Below, piece after piece: positions 11,001-23,800 of a stretch of DNA of 64,000 nucleotides. Position numbers and translations under genes: made by a program. The notes under the pieces were generated by a model. The model did no database searches and was not told the origin of the DNA. It was given only the letters and a program-made list of their open reading frames with translations. Origin of the DNA: Jaapia argillacea MUCL 33604 (taxonomy: Eukaryota > Basidiomycota > Agaricomycetes > Jaapiales > Jaapiaceae); contig KL197742.1 in NCBI GenBank assembly GCA_000697665.1, positions 12,192 through 76,191 on the forward strand, read 5' to 3'. The stretch's first letter is position 1. The number at the start of each line of letters is the position of its first letter.

Positions 11001-11913
11001 ATTCATTCATTCTATTCACTGTATGCGTGGCTCTACAGATCCTGTATCGGTGGCTTTTACCATGCCCTGGCATCCTTCCGCTACGACCACGACAACGACA
11101 ATCACTAGCGCTGTAAGCGTAGGTCGAGCAGGTGGTACGAATGCCAATTCTACCAACTCTAGCTCCAACTCCAAATCAAAATCAAAAGTACGGTCGAGGA
11201 TGAGAAGTTCGAGTGTTTGTGTCGGAGGGAGTCCACCCGTGCCATCATCATCCTCAAACCCCTTCGTCTCTCAGTTCGGCGATGTTGATGGAGTTGGAGG
11301 TGTGAAGAAGAAGAGAGGGCTCAAGTTGACGCTACCGTCGTTTTCGAACCCGTTTTCGTCCAAGGATGGAGATGATGTTAGAGAGAATGCGGTGGGAGTT
11401 CGAAGTCAACCTGAGAGTGCTATCACACCTCTTGCGCCGACCAGTAACTTTATTGATATGAAGGGGAAGAGTAGGAGGGGGAATGCTGGGGGTAGCGTTC
11501 GAGATAAATCGTTTTCGCATTCTGGTCATTTGAAGGGAGGTGGGGGAGTGGGGCATTTGAGACATGCGAGTTCTGTTGGGAGTTTGCAGGGATCTTCGAT
11601 TGCGAGTCGGTCTTTGATTGAGGATTGGGATGGGTTTGATACTAGTGTTGGGGAGGATGGGTTGTTGCCTTTGCCTTTGCCTTCGACTCATGTGGTCTAT
11701 GGAGGCGGGGTTGGGAAGCATCATGGGAATGGGAATGGGAATGGGAATGCGGGAGGGGGAGTGGGAGGAGGGGAAGGGGGGAAGAAGAAGGGGAAGGGAG
11801 GGTTGATGAGAGCTGTTTCGGTTAGGACTGGTGGTGTTGGAGGTGCTGCTAATGGTGCTGCGAAATTGGTCAGGAGGTTTGATGGATCGGGGGATCTTCC
11901 TGATGGGAGGTGA
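8041..11913 (+). CDS. PH-domain protein with low-complexity tail
   Basis: Five exons read cleanly in phase: 8041-8754, 8826-9038, 9164-9782, 9849-10910 and 11039-11913, giving 1160 residues. The N-terminus (about 1-238) looks like a divergent ubiquitin-like or Ras-association fold interrupted by an acidic insert: RYIPYDLYLTTHVD at the start, LAWYGLQPYELVEMHPVGG near 190. A pleckstrin-homology start follows (IEWRERWVVISGGVLRLCKD, about 290-310). The domain is stretched by Ser/Gly-rich insertions and appears to end at DAIWIVLDLLDECAYTSLLR (about 505-525). The remainder is Ser/Thr- and Gly-rich. A role in phosphoinositide binding at membranes is inferred from the PH domain only. Three decayed partial copies lie at 0.2-2.2, 43.4-44.5 and 55.1-56.2 kb. 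Confidence 0.8.
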
Positions 11914-12251
11914 GGCGTGTAGAGGGGATTGAGGTGGACGAGTTGTTTGTATTTTATGCTATTTGGATCGGGATCACTCTCATTTTTCTGATTTACTGTG
12001 GTCTGTGGTCGTACAATGGAAAATGCGCTGGTCGTGCTTTTTTGCGCCCAAGGCAAAGACAGAAAGTGAATTTCAATATTTCAAGGTGATGGTCGCTTGC
12101 GAACAACGCTTATGCTTGGGATCGTCCTGGGATGAATGGATCGAAGCTCAGTCGCGTCGCGTCGCGGTCACGCCACAAACGCGTTCAGACTCAGATTGGT
12201 CCAACTTGATCAACAACCACGACGACCACGACGACCACGACGAGTTCGACC
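11914..12251 (+). promoter_or_regulatory. Intergenic between PH gene and condensin gene
   Basis: This 338-bp gap lies between two genes on the same strand and must hold the end of the first and the promoter of the second. A run of cgaccacga repeats sits at 12218-12245, just before the condensin ATG. Nothing else stands out. Confidence 0.4.
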
Positions 12252-15200
12252 ATGGCCGACTCTTTCGATCTTCAGGAGGAGGTCCAGGGCTTACTCGACC
12301 TGGAAAACTACATCATTCCAAACGAACACGATATCAGGAACTCAGACGCTTCTGATATCTCGGCACTCCTCGAAGGTCCGTACTCTGTCTCACACCCTCC
12401 TACTCCACTGAAAACGCCATATCTTATCGTCTCTAGGTGCGGTTGAAGCCGTCGCAGAGTCATCCGACGCAATCACAGACCCTCAAGTCTTTGACGTTTA
12501 CCGGAGTCTTCTCAGATATGCAGACGCACTCCAAGGTCCCCTCATGTCCAAACTCCTCGACTCCATTTCCTCAGGCCTCGCGGCCCAACTAGAAAGTACA
12601 CTCCACGATCTCGATAACGAAGATCAACAAACAGCCGTTTCGCACAAGGCTCCTCTGGAGATGTATGCGTTCTTGTTGCAGTGGTTTGTTAGTGCGGCTG
12701 AAAAGGTCAAGGGAGCTGGTGAGGAGGAGGATGCACCCGCTGTTCCTGTCAAGGGCCGGAAAGGGAAGGGCGGGAAGGCTGGAGGGAAAGCTGGGACTTC
12801 GAGAGGTACAGCTGCGAAGCAGAAGGGTGAATGGACTTGGGCTCATCAAATACCACCTACCCTGGCGTTGATCAGTAAGATCCTTCAGCGGCTGAGAACC
12901 CAACGGATATGGACGACTACAGCCGAACGCGACACCTACATCACGTTCGTCCCTCTCTACTCTCACATCCACCCTTACGAACTAACCACACCACCTCGCT
13001 CGTCTCCAGATGTCTTACTCGTCCAGCATACCACCTTACAATATCCGAACAATATATGAAAACCGAATCCATCAGACTAGGCGTTTACAAAGTCATCTGT
13101 CTAGCAGTCAAACACCACTCCCACTCTCCGACTGCCCAAACCACGATCATGCAGTCGTTACAATATTATGAACACTTGTCGGAACCGATGGCTGAATGCC
13201 TTTCGATCTTGAGCAAGGAATTCGATCATGCTCAGCTTGGCGACGAGATTATACGAGAAATCGCCCAGAAGACGTTTAGTGGACAGGATACGAAAGGGCC
13301 GCGAGCGTTTTCGAGGTTTGTGGTTAGGTATGCGGAGTTGGCTCCTAGGGCTGTGTTGAAGCAGATTAGTTTGTTGTTGACGCATCTGGATTCAGAGGTA
13401 CGCGGATTACTCGTCTCAAAAGTCCCCTTTGGAGCTGACTTTTGATGTGCCAGTCATATCCTATGCGAATGGCCATGGTTGAAGTAATGGGTTGTCTAAT
13501 CCGTGAACTAGCCTCCTCAGAAGACCTAACCTCCGACTCAAACAACTCCGACACCACCCAAAACCAATCCCAAAAACAAATAAACGGGTTATACGACCTC
13601 CTCCTCGAACGCACACTCGACCTCTCCTCCTACGTCCGAACCAAAGTCCTCTCCGTCCTCTCCAAACTATGTTCCCTCCCCGTCAAATTCCCAAAACAAC
13701 GTTTGGCGATCACGCGGGCGGCGATTGGGGCGTTGGAGGATAAAGCCGCGGGGGTTAGGAAGAATGCTATTGGATTGATTGTGAAATTGGTTGTGACGCA
13801 TCCGTATGGGTTGATGCATGGTGGGTTGTTGGGGTTGGAGGAGTGGGAGGAGAGGTATAGACAGACTGGGGAGGAGTTGGAGAAGTTGGAGGGAGGGATT
13901 GGGAAGGTTGTTGAGAGGGAGGGGAGTGGGGATGGGGAGGAAGAGGAGGAGGGAGAAGGTGAGGAGGAGGAAGGGGCAGAAGAAGAAGAGGAGGGAGATG
14001 ATACGGAAACGGAAACGCCCAAGAAGCGGAAGGGCAAGAAACAGTGAGCTTGTTTTCTTCGTTGCACGCGCCTTGCTGAGATTTTCTAACATAGATCGCG
14101 TAAACGGCCTGACGATGAAGACGACTCGATGCAAGTCGATGGGGAAGAAGAGTCAGGAAACGAGGACGAGGAGATGGCCGAAGGGGAGGGATCCGAGGAC
14201 GAAGCCTCTCAGCGGAAGAAACCAAAGAAGAAGAAGGCCCGGAAATCAGAAATCAACGTTGCCGCTTTATCAGAGGAAGCTGCACTGGCCGCACTCGAAT
14301 CCGACGAGGTACTCCACTTGAGGTTGAAGAAGAAATATTACGCCGAAGCTCTCAATTTCATTCGTCAAATCGAGGGGGCGATGGACGTGCTTGGACAGCT
14401 GCTGGGGAGTACGAATAAGTTGGAGGTACTGGAGGCTATGGAGTTTTTTAGAGTGGCGAAGGAGTATGAATTTGATAGTGCCCAGGTTAGTGACTCTGAC
14501 GTGCTCATGAACGGAGGGGTGTTGATGAGGTCTGGGAGTAGGTCGGGATTAAGAGGATGTTGCACCTTGTCTGGTCCAAAGACCACAGCTCGACATCGGA
14601 GGATGGGAAGGAGCTCAAGGGCGTTCGATCAAGATTACTCGAATGTTATCGAAGCTTATACTTTGATGCTTTGCCTGACATGGAACCCAAACAGCAGGTC
14701 AACCGGATCGCTAAGAATATGATCGAGTACGTCTTTCATTCCACTTTTTTCAACCGCCTTGGCTAACCGTCTCTTGCGACTTCTTGTGCACTGTAGGTTA
14801 ACTTATGAAGCGACGTTGGCCGAATTGACGAGTTTGGAAGAGATGATGAGGAGTATGATGGATGATGACCAGATTCATCCTGATGTCGTTGCGAAGCTGT
14901 GGCAAGTCTATAGTAAGTTCCCCTTACGCTGGGTTCTGTCGACCGCGACACCCTCCGAGATGCTGACGCTGTTCAAACTGCAGGCTCGGATAGACCTCTT
15001 CCCAAAGCTCAGAGACGTGGGGCTATCATTATCATTGGGATGTTGGCCTTGGCGAAACGAGCGGTTGTGACGGACCATGTGGACACTATGCTGAGGGTGG
15101 GATTGGGAGCGTTCGGGAAGGTATGGTCTACCTTGGATCGAGGAACCCCCTGCTTAATTCGAGCATTCCCCACACAGGCGGATCCGACTCTTGCGAGATA

Positions 15201-17265
15201 TACATGTGTCGCTCTGCAACGGCTCAACGGTAGTGCGAAGAAGGTCAAAGGTAAGAGCTGCTGGATCGTGAGGTATCAGCCCGTTTACACATGCCGCTCC
15301 CTTGTGCAGGATCACTGTTGGACAAGACTCTGCGAATTTCCATGGACAACGCCATCTTCCGTAGGTTGCAAGAAACTATCGAATATCCCTGTCGGTCCAA
15401 GGAATGGTTCGGCTTGGCTGAGCAAGCGATCAACACTGTCTACGCCCTTGGCGAGCATCCCGATATGTTATGCGATGACTTGATTAAAAACCTCACAAGA
15501 CGAGCGTTTACCCGGAGAAATGCTCGCCCTCCGTCGCCGCCAGCGAAAGATCCTGACGCAATGGACGAAGATGTTCCTGCCGACGGAGAGCCTCCCGAGA
15601 CGCAGACCCAAGAAACTGGCAGTCAGAATGACAAGGATGTTGGAGATGCGTTCGAGCTCAGCCAACTTCTATTCGTTGTGGGCCACGTTGCTATCAAGCA
15701 CATCGTTTACCTTGAGTTGGTCGAAAGGGAGTGGAAACGGCAAAAGGAGGAGAAGCAAGCTGGTAAGAGATTTTACTTATCATCCCGACAGGAACTAACA
15801 TCGCTACAGCCGAAAAAATGGCAGCTGGTACCAGCAGTCCTTCACGTGTTAAAGAAGGGGAAGAGCTTGACCAAGTCGCGGGAAATGCAGAAGACGAAAT
15901 TGGTGAACGGATAGCGGCTGTTAGAGAGACTGAGCTGCTCTACGGAGAGCAGTCACTGTTGTCAATCTACGGTCCCATGATTGTTCATATCTGCGGTAGT
16001 CCACACAAGTTCAAGGTCAGTTCCCGGCTTACAATTCAAGCCTGTCAGCGACTTATCCTCTCCTCCTCAGAACCGGACGTTGCGAGCTGCAGCGACCCTT
16101 GCCTTCAGCAAGTTTTTATGCGTTAGTTCTCAATTTTGCGACCAACACCATCGACTCCTTTTCAAGATCCTCGAGACCTCAAAGGATGCCGATATCCGTA
16201 GCAATATTGTCATCGCTCTCGGTGACGTCGCAGTCTGCTTTAGCAATATCATCGACGAGAATACAAACGAGCTCTACAAGGGATTGTCGGACGATAACTT
16301 GGTCGTCAAGAAGAACACGCTCATGGTACTGACCCACTTGATCCTAAATGGTATGATCAAGGTAAAGGGACAACTGGGGGAGATGGCGAAGTGTCTAGAA
16401 GACCCAGAACCGAGGATAGCCGACCTCGCTAAGTTGTTCTTCACCGAGCTGTCCACCAAGGAGAACGCGATCTACAACAACTTACCGGATGGTATGCCTC
16501 AATGTCTTTAGTTCTCTTGCCCGCGCTGACGGCCTCTGTTTCTTCTAGTTATCAGCCACCTGTCTGTCGGAGAGCATGCTGTTGACGAGGAGACCTTCCA
16601 AAGTACCATGAGATATATTTTCTCGTTTATCGAAAAGGTACTCGGCCCCTCAATTCGTATTCCTGCTTTGCTCATCTCTTGTTGCAGGAGAAACAAGCGG
16701 AAAGCATCGTCGAGAAGTTGTGCCAACGGTTCCGCCTGTCAGAGGAGCCCAGACAATGGCGGGATATCGCGTTCTGCTTATCTCTCCTACCCTTCAAATC
16801 CGAACGGTCCGTCAAGAAGCTCATCGAAGGTCTCCAATATTACCGGGATAAACTTCACGAAGAGACCGTCTTTAGTCTGTTCACTGAGATATTGACCAAG
16901 GTGCGCTTGCCTGCTTTGTCGATCGACGGCCATCAGACGAACTTCGATTTTACCAGGCTCGGGCCAACAAGTCCGCCGGGAAACCCGAGTCAGAGCTCGA
17001 CGAATTTGAACGGGTGAGTCAATCACAGGAATGCCTATTCCGGTGTTGATGCGGCGACAGATATTGGACGAACATCGACAACAAGGAGAAGAAGATCAGG
17101 CCTTTGAGAAGCGGGTGGAAAAGAAGAAGGCTGCCGCCAAGAAAAAGGCCACCAGACGAAGTAAGCATCATTCTTGATTCCGGGTTTCCTCATCTCATAG
17201 AACGTCTGCCCCAAGGTGCTCGGAAGAAAGCCCCAGTAGCAACAGAACCAGATGATTCAGAGTAG
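12252..17265 (+). CDS. YCS4: Condensin complex subunit 1 (CND1/YCS4/CAP-D2)
   Basis: Seventeen exons join in phase to 1371 residues: 12252-12375, 12437-12944, 13010-13397, 13454-14043, 14095-14485, 14542-14726, 14797-14912, 14984-15120, 15178-15250, 15310-15762, 15810-16015, 16071-16491, 16549-16637, 16688-16900, 16957-17013, 17061-17160 and 17201-17265. It is the HEAT-repeat non-SMC subunit of condensin, which compacts chromosomes in mitosis. The C-terminal Cnd1 core is diagnostic (about 1055-1300): NTLMVLTHLILNGMIKVKGQ, LEDPEPRIADLAKLFF, LSTKENAIYNNLPDVISHLS. A very acidic stretch with KKRKGKK lies at about 485-600, and the tail is Lys/Arg-rich, both fitting a nuclear protein. The length is normal for the family. 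Two broken copies of its exon 4-5 region lie beside the CHAT genes. Confidence 0.95.
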
Positions 17266-17679
17266 ATTTCTATTGTTCTGGTTGATGTTTATGATGTATT
17301 CTTGTATGTTCAGTGTACCAGCAGTCATACTAGCAAATGGCGTTCGCTTTCTTAATCTATTAGGATAATATAGACATGCCTGTAAACCAGACAAGGTCCG
17401 ATGCTGTGAGGAAGAACGCGGAAGGAGAGTGGTCATGTAGCCGACTAGTACTCTGTCGACGAACGGATATAATAAGTACAAAAGGAGAGTGGATGGGCGA
17501 GCAGAGTCGCGAGGGTGAGCCCAAGGAAGAGACAAGAAACGAAAGGAAATAGGTTAGAGAATACATGACGAAATGCAGGAGTCCAAAGTGCTGAATGAGT
17601 GGATGATCCAAATGGTTCCCGAGAGGAGACAGGAGAGAAAAGTGAGGTATACGACAAACAGGAAGGAATGTGTAGCGCA
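17266..17679. other. Convergent intergenic region
   Basis: This 414-bp gap lies between the stop codons of condensin (+) and PIP5K (-). It must contain both 3' ends. AT-rich patches at 17270-17370 fit polyadenylation signals. No gene was seen. Confidence 0.5.
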
Positions 17680-20559
17680 CTACTTTTCCTCCTTGAACCG
17701 TTCGCCACCACCTCCGCCGCGCATGATCGCTCTCATGAAGGAGAAAAAACGATCGGAATACTCGGGAGGAGGGACGGGACTGATTTTATGCTACAAAATT
17801 CGGCCAACGTATCAGTCTCAGGCAAGCGAAGAAGGAAAAGAAGGGCTCACTCGATCATCCTTCAACCCCTTCCAAAAGTGTTCAATCTTCTTCAACGATC
17901 CATACGGCGTAAGGATATCAATAATACCCAAATAATAAATAGTATCCATCAAGTCGTTTGCCTCGTCCGTAGCTCGTAATCCACCTTCATCTTGGTAGAA
18001 TATGAGTTGTTGACGGTCACGAGAATCGACTTCAGGGAGGGTATCTGTTGGTGAGGTTCCGAGACGTTTTGGATCCGATTCGCGCATTGCTCGACGGATG
18101 GCGATGGCTTCGGGTGAGAAGCTTTTGAGTTGTGTGAGTTTCCGTTTGAGCGGTGGCATATCCGGCTACGCAAAAAAAAAAAACAGTCAACATCAGATAA
18201 CTCACACAGGGAGAAGAAGGGTCTCATCAAACGATAGACAAGACAGCACACTCACCGAAAACACCTTCAGGGTATTCCTCCTAACATTATCCCTGTTCCC
18301 TCTCTGCATATTATGGATCCCCACCAACAAACTATAATCCATAACGTTCACCTCCTTCAACAATTCCGAATCCCTCCTCAACTGTTCAGTCAACAACGCC
18401 CTCTTCTCCGGGCCCAACTCCAACATCTTCCCCCTATTAATCCAATTCAAATCCTTCAAAACGGCTCTCGGGTTCTTCTCCGCCTTCTCCTCCGGGTACT
18501 CCCTACCCACAGTCGACCCTTTCAAATCATACGTCTCGTGAATATCTCGATGAGGAGGAAAGAGGTTGTTCATGATCACGAAATGTATCTTCTTCCCATG
18601 AGGTAACTTGACTCGATGTAATCCATAAAACCTCGAGAGGAGGGTATGTGGGTTACTCTTCACGTGTTCGTAATACCTCTTCAAGATCGATCGAAGGAAG
18701 TTATGTTCGGAATGGTGGATCGTTTTGATGATGAACCGATAGTCTCTTGAAAAGTAGAAGAATGAACCGGATTTGCCAGGGGAGCCTAGTTCGGAGAGGA
18801 TGTATTTTGCGGTGAGGGAGACGAGGTAGTCTGAAGGGTCGAGGTGGAAATAGTCTTCTCGGAGTTCGCGGAAGACCCATGGCGCGTAGTCTTTGAATTT
18901 GAAATCGTATTTAGCAGCTGGGGTAAGTTCGTTGCCCAAGCTGATGGGACAAGGTGAGGACGGTTCGAAGAACTCGGGGCGGCGAAGAAAAGGGACACGC
19001 ACATATCAAAGGAGTACTTATGACGTGCCGTGAAATCCTCATCCGTGAGCGTTCGCTTGATCTTCGCCTGACACCGTGATACCTGAAAGCGAGAGTAAAA
19101 GAATCAGAATCAGAATCAAGAACCAAGAACGAACGGATCCACTGACCGCTATCCGAATCCCCGTCAACATGTTATACATCAACACATAATTGACGTGATC
19201 CTCCCCAATCAAATTGCCCACCACGACCCTATTATCCTCATCCCTACCACCCGCAGCCGCCACGCTCAATTTCCTAGTCAGCGCAGCCTCAGCTTCCTGT
19301 TGCGCTTTCGCCCTCTTACTCTGCCTCTCCCTCCGAATCTGCTCCGCTTGTATCTGGATATCAGTGGCGAGCTCCAAATCGCTATCGCCCACACCGCCTG
19401 CTTCGACCTCTTCGATATGAGAGTGAGAACCGATTTGGAGGGGAGAGACGGATTGACCGCCTGTCATTCGTCGACCGTGTTTGGTGGGTGAACTACCGGG
19501 AGAACCGGATGAACCTGTGGTGTTTCGGCGTGTTGGACGGGGGTGGGATGATGAGGAAGGTGGAGGAGGTTGGAGGTATCCATCAGAAGAGACGTTTCGA
19601 GAGCTTGAACTTCTTTCCTTTTCTCGGTCCTCGGTATACGGCGTCGTAGCAGATGTAGAAGTCTCGCCAGAGTGATTCAGCGAGCGGTTCATGCGCGGGG
19701 ATGAGGTATATGAGTTGGCGAGGGATGTGCGGGTATCGGTTGATGATCTGTGTAGACTCGAAGGGCCTGCGACGGGCGGTTGCGAGGAGGAGGAAGTCCA
19801 ATTGCTCGGCCCAGCATCACGAGAACTACTCGAAGAACCCTCCCTTCTCCTCCCAGTGCTTTCTTCGAACGTAACCGCCGGTTCTGATCTCGTCATCGTC
19901 ACCTTCGGTGGTAGGGGCAAGCTCGAAGATTGACCTCGATCGAACCCATCACCGCGTACAGCGCCCAAGATACCCTCTTGATCTTTCGGACTTTCAGAGA
20001 GCGGCGGTGGATCTTCTTCGAACCGTGCTCTCTCCTCGCTAGCGGGTGGAGAAGGTGGAGGAGGACCAAAGGTGTAGGCCTCGGTATCTGGATGAATCTG
20101 AATGGCTTCGACATCAACCTGGCCAGCAAGTCTCGCCAAACCCCTCCCCATCTTTTCACAAAACCCATCCGGTTGTGGACCTGTCTCAATCCGAACGGTA
20201 TCGTCTGTGACTCTGACGATGTGTACTTCCTGAGTAACAGCGCCAGCGCCCGAGTGTAAATTATGAGAATGGGGCATGTTGTGGAGAGGGTTTACGGTAG
20301 GTTGTTGGTGTGGTTGGTGTGGTTGTTGTTCGACCACGCGGCTGTTATTGGGCGCGTTAAGGGTGTGCGCCGAAGATGATCGAGATGACGAGCCTGACAT
20401 TGAATTATTCTGAGATCCCGCAGCTGAGACCTCCCGCGCCGTTTGTCTTGAAGTGGCGGTATGAAAGGACCCAGTAGACGCCGAAACCGCAGATTCTCTC
20501 CTGGAATCAAGAGCTCTGGCTGGTGAGGGAGGGCGTACAAGGACTGCAGCAGAGGCCAT
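17680..20559 (-). CDS. MSS4: Phosphatidylinositol-4-phosphate 5-kinase
   Basis: Five exons on the minus strand (20559-19147, 19082-19003, 18940-18256, 18165-17851, 17790-17680) join in phase to 867 residues. It makes PI(4,5)P2 from PI4P at the plasma membrane, controlling actin, endocytosis and cell-wall signalling in fungi. The catalytic signatures are complete: [19 protein letters not shown] (glycine-rich loop and ATP-binding Lys), [25 protein letters not shown], the activation loop [12 protein letters not shown], and [12 protein letters not shown] (IID metal-binding motif). It ends with [13 protein letters not shown] as in other family members. The first 470 residues are Ser/Thr/Pro-rich and probably disordered, as in yeast Mss4. 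The last exon is short (37 codons including the stop) and is easily missed. Confidence 0.95.
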
Positions 20560-20863
20560 AAAGGAGGTGAGAAAAACAAGTCAAGTCGCCGGAGCGAGCG
20601 AGTGGGAGTGATTAGGCGATGACTGTAGGCTAAATAGCTATTGATAGCTGCCTTGAGAATAAACGCAGCCTTACGGTCGTTTCACTGTCCTTTGTCGTGT
20701 ATCGGCTGGTCTGAGTGTGCGCGGATGCGTGAAAGGAATATTGCTCGGTAGTTGCGATGCGCCCATCGCCGTCGGCAACCGTGCCATCATCGCCTTCATC
20801 ATCACTCCGTCTGCCGTAACTCCACTCAGCCACTTGAATTCCCCAACTATACATCCAATAAAA
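20560..20863 (-). promoter_or_regulatory. Intergenic between separase and PIP5K
   Basis: Both neighbours are on the minus strand, so this 304-bp gap carries the separase 3' end and the PIP5K promoter. No individual element can be named. Confidence 0.4.
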
Positions 20864-23800
20864 TCATAGATAAAATGGAATCCCATAAACAACCGGAGCA
20901 GCCCCAGTCAAATACTTCAACTTGCAACACTCCCGAGACTCCGCAACAGCCGTCACAATCGACATCTCATCCTTCTCGCTTCCTTCCTGAGTGGCCCGCT
21001 GCTTAACGTCCCGGACCGTAAGACGAAGTCTATCAAAGACTTCCTGCGAGAACTTGTCGATATCCCTATCAGTCACGTCCCATAGATTCGCAACCAATGT
21101 CGGGCTATCGCCGGCGCCCGAAAACGTCCGTTAGGTGCGATGCTGGGCTGAGGGGAATGAAAGGGTAGGAAGGGTACGCACCATCCAGCCAACATATAAT
21201 TGTATGGCGTCCCAACTCTATCAAACTCTCCCATCTCTCTCAACGCACCAGACGAACACCCCCAAAGCATAGTAGCAGCGCACTTTGGCAAATGCCTAAT
21301 CTTATGCGAACGCACATACTGCTCCGCACCTCCATGTCCAAAATATCTACAACCACCTTTAGCATCCAAAGTTGATCAAAGATGGAAGGAATAAACGCAC
21401 ATGACAAGGTCCCTCTTCCCGAGAGCATCAACCATCTCCTGCTCACTAGGAGCTCTCCCAATAACCCCATCCCACCCAACCTTCTTCATATCCTTCACCC
21501 AATCTTTAAACCTCTTCTCCGTCCCTTTCAAATCGCCACTAGGATTCAACACATAATACGCATTCCTAGGATCCACCACACCCCGATCCACCACCTCCTC
21601 CTCGCCCTGAGTTGAAGCAGACTTCTTCGGAGTGTCACCTAACTTGGATCCAGCACCTCGTCGCTGCATCCTCGCAAACTCTAACCGGTCCACCAAAAAC
21701 TCAACCCCAGGTATCCGACTAACACTCCTTCCCCTCAAAACCGGTATACTCTCCCACGGAATGCCCTGCACGTTCTTATCCAATACCAAAAACACATGTC
21801 CATCCTCTCCTGCTCCCCCCTCCTTGGCCTCACTCGACGGAGCCTTACTCCTCAAAAACGACACCTCCTCAAGCAACCCCCTCAAATCAACCCCAACCAT
21901 ATCAACATCAACCTCAGCAATAGCAACCTGCACTCCACAAAACTGATACCCATCCAAAATAAAATAAACGAAATCTTCCAATTCCTCATCCCGACATTTG
22001 GGGGGGAGAGATAGGAAACATTCGAGGAGGGTGGGGGAGAAGGAGAAGGTGGTGGGATGGGATGAGGTTGGGTGAGAGTAGGTGTTTGTGCGGGAGGTAG
22101 ACGGACGAGTGCGTGTTTGGGTGTTGGTGGTTGATTGGTTGGCTTGGCTTTGACTTTGTGTCGTAGCGTCTGATTGAGGAGTCTGGGAATCTGAACGAGC
22201 TTGAGAACGTTCCGAACGTGTTCGCGACAAGGTCTTTCGTTGATGCTTCTGTTTCGCCTTGTCTTGAGCAGGCAAAATCGGCGCAAAGATCTTCTCAAGG
22301 CGCATCCGTACCATCTCCAGGAGATCAGCGGAGTTCGACATCGCTGGACTCAAAATTGTCTGTGAAGCAACTATCATCAATCGACCGCACAACATGGGAG
22401 AATGTAGTAAACGAACCTTGAAAGCTCCCAGCCAACAAAACTCAATATTCTCCAACAACTCCTTCATCCTTCCATCCAACTCTGTCCTCTCCGCCCACCA
22501 CTCCGCCCTCGCATTCTTATCCTCAGAAAGCCTGACCACACTCGCTCTCTTCGCACTCTCATCACTCAACCTAATAATCTCCCTCAATTCTGCCATCGCA
22601 TCGTCAAATGTCAAATGCTCGTCATCTTCGTTATCCCTTCGTCCTTTCAGGGGTAAACAGAAAATGAGAGGGGAAGAATGGGGACGTTGACGGGATATGA
22701 ATATTGTGTTCTTGTCGGATGTGAGGTTGATAGTAATCACGGTCCAGTTCGAAGGGAGCTGGTCGATCGGAGAAGGGGAGAGGGAGGTAGGAGAGAAGGT
22801 CTGAGAGTAGTATTTTTCGCGGATAGTTGACCAATACTCTCTGAGTGTAGGGTCATCCAGGACGTCGTCCTCGTCACCAGAATCGTAGCCTGAAACCTGT
22901 CGGACGGGTTTGCGGCTCGTTGGTTGAGGAAGAGGTGAGCCATTCGGTGTTATCAAGGGCCATTTCAGATCGTCTGGAGACTGAGAATCAAGGAACTTGT
23001 GTTGGATCGCTTCCAGCATCTCTCTGCGGAGAGTGATCGCCGAGGAATTGTCTGCAAGAAACCCATCAGTCCGTTTGAATCAAGTTCAACTTGGAAGGGA
23101 GCATCTCACTGAGAATATTCGCAGCCAAAGTTGTCGATTCTTCACTACCATTTCCTAACGACGTTTGCAGCGCTCGGATCAAAGCCAGCGAAACAGCAGC
23201 GTCGCGTACGGATCGAACAGTCCCCTTACGCGACGTGAACGCTAGATTCGCCCAAAAGAGCTTCTCTGCTTGACCCAACGACATCAGGACGTCCTGGCTG
23301 GCAGGAGATAGAGAGAAAATCTTGTCAGCAGATAGACCCATGGGGAGAGATATAGCTAAAGCGATAAACTCATTCGTTAGCATTCAAAACAGGGAGTGGG
23401 GAGGTAACGAACTGGAATCCGTGAGGGAACTGAGGAACATATCGCTTCGGAAGCGATCAAAGACATCGCGCAGAGTGAGCCTTGCCATCAAACCATCTTC
23501 TTCAGCCTTCACAATTCGAGGTCAATGTCAACTCCAATAACACATGAGCTGGCGAACCTTTGTCTCTGCAGATGGAGGAAGCCCCAGAAACTTGCTAATA
23601 ACGGCTTGGAATCCATCTCCCCCGTCCTCGCGTAGAAGCCAAACTACGAATCGCATTCAGACAGTAATTGGAACTCGACATAGTGCGAGACTCACTTTGT
23701 TGCTTCAAGATAGACGCAAGCAGCTCCGGCGCCAACGTCTCTTCTGGTGACTTGGTCTTGGGAGACTTCGGACCGACGACACTGGACCTCCTGCGGGGTT

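Noticed and set aside
13630-14225. Ser/Pro-rich minus-strand ORFs of about 150 codons opposite condensin
   Set aside because: They mirror the Glu-rich coding region of the condensin gene and have no independent support.
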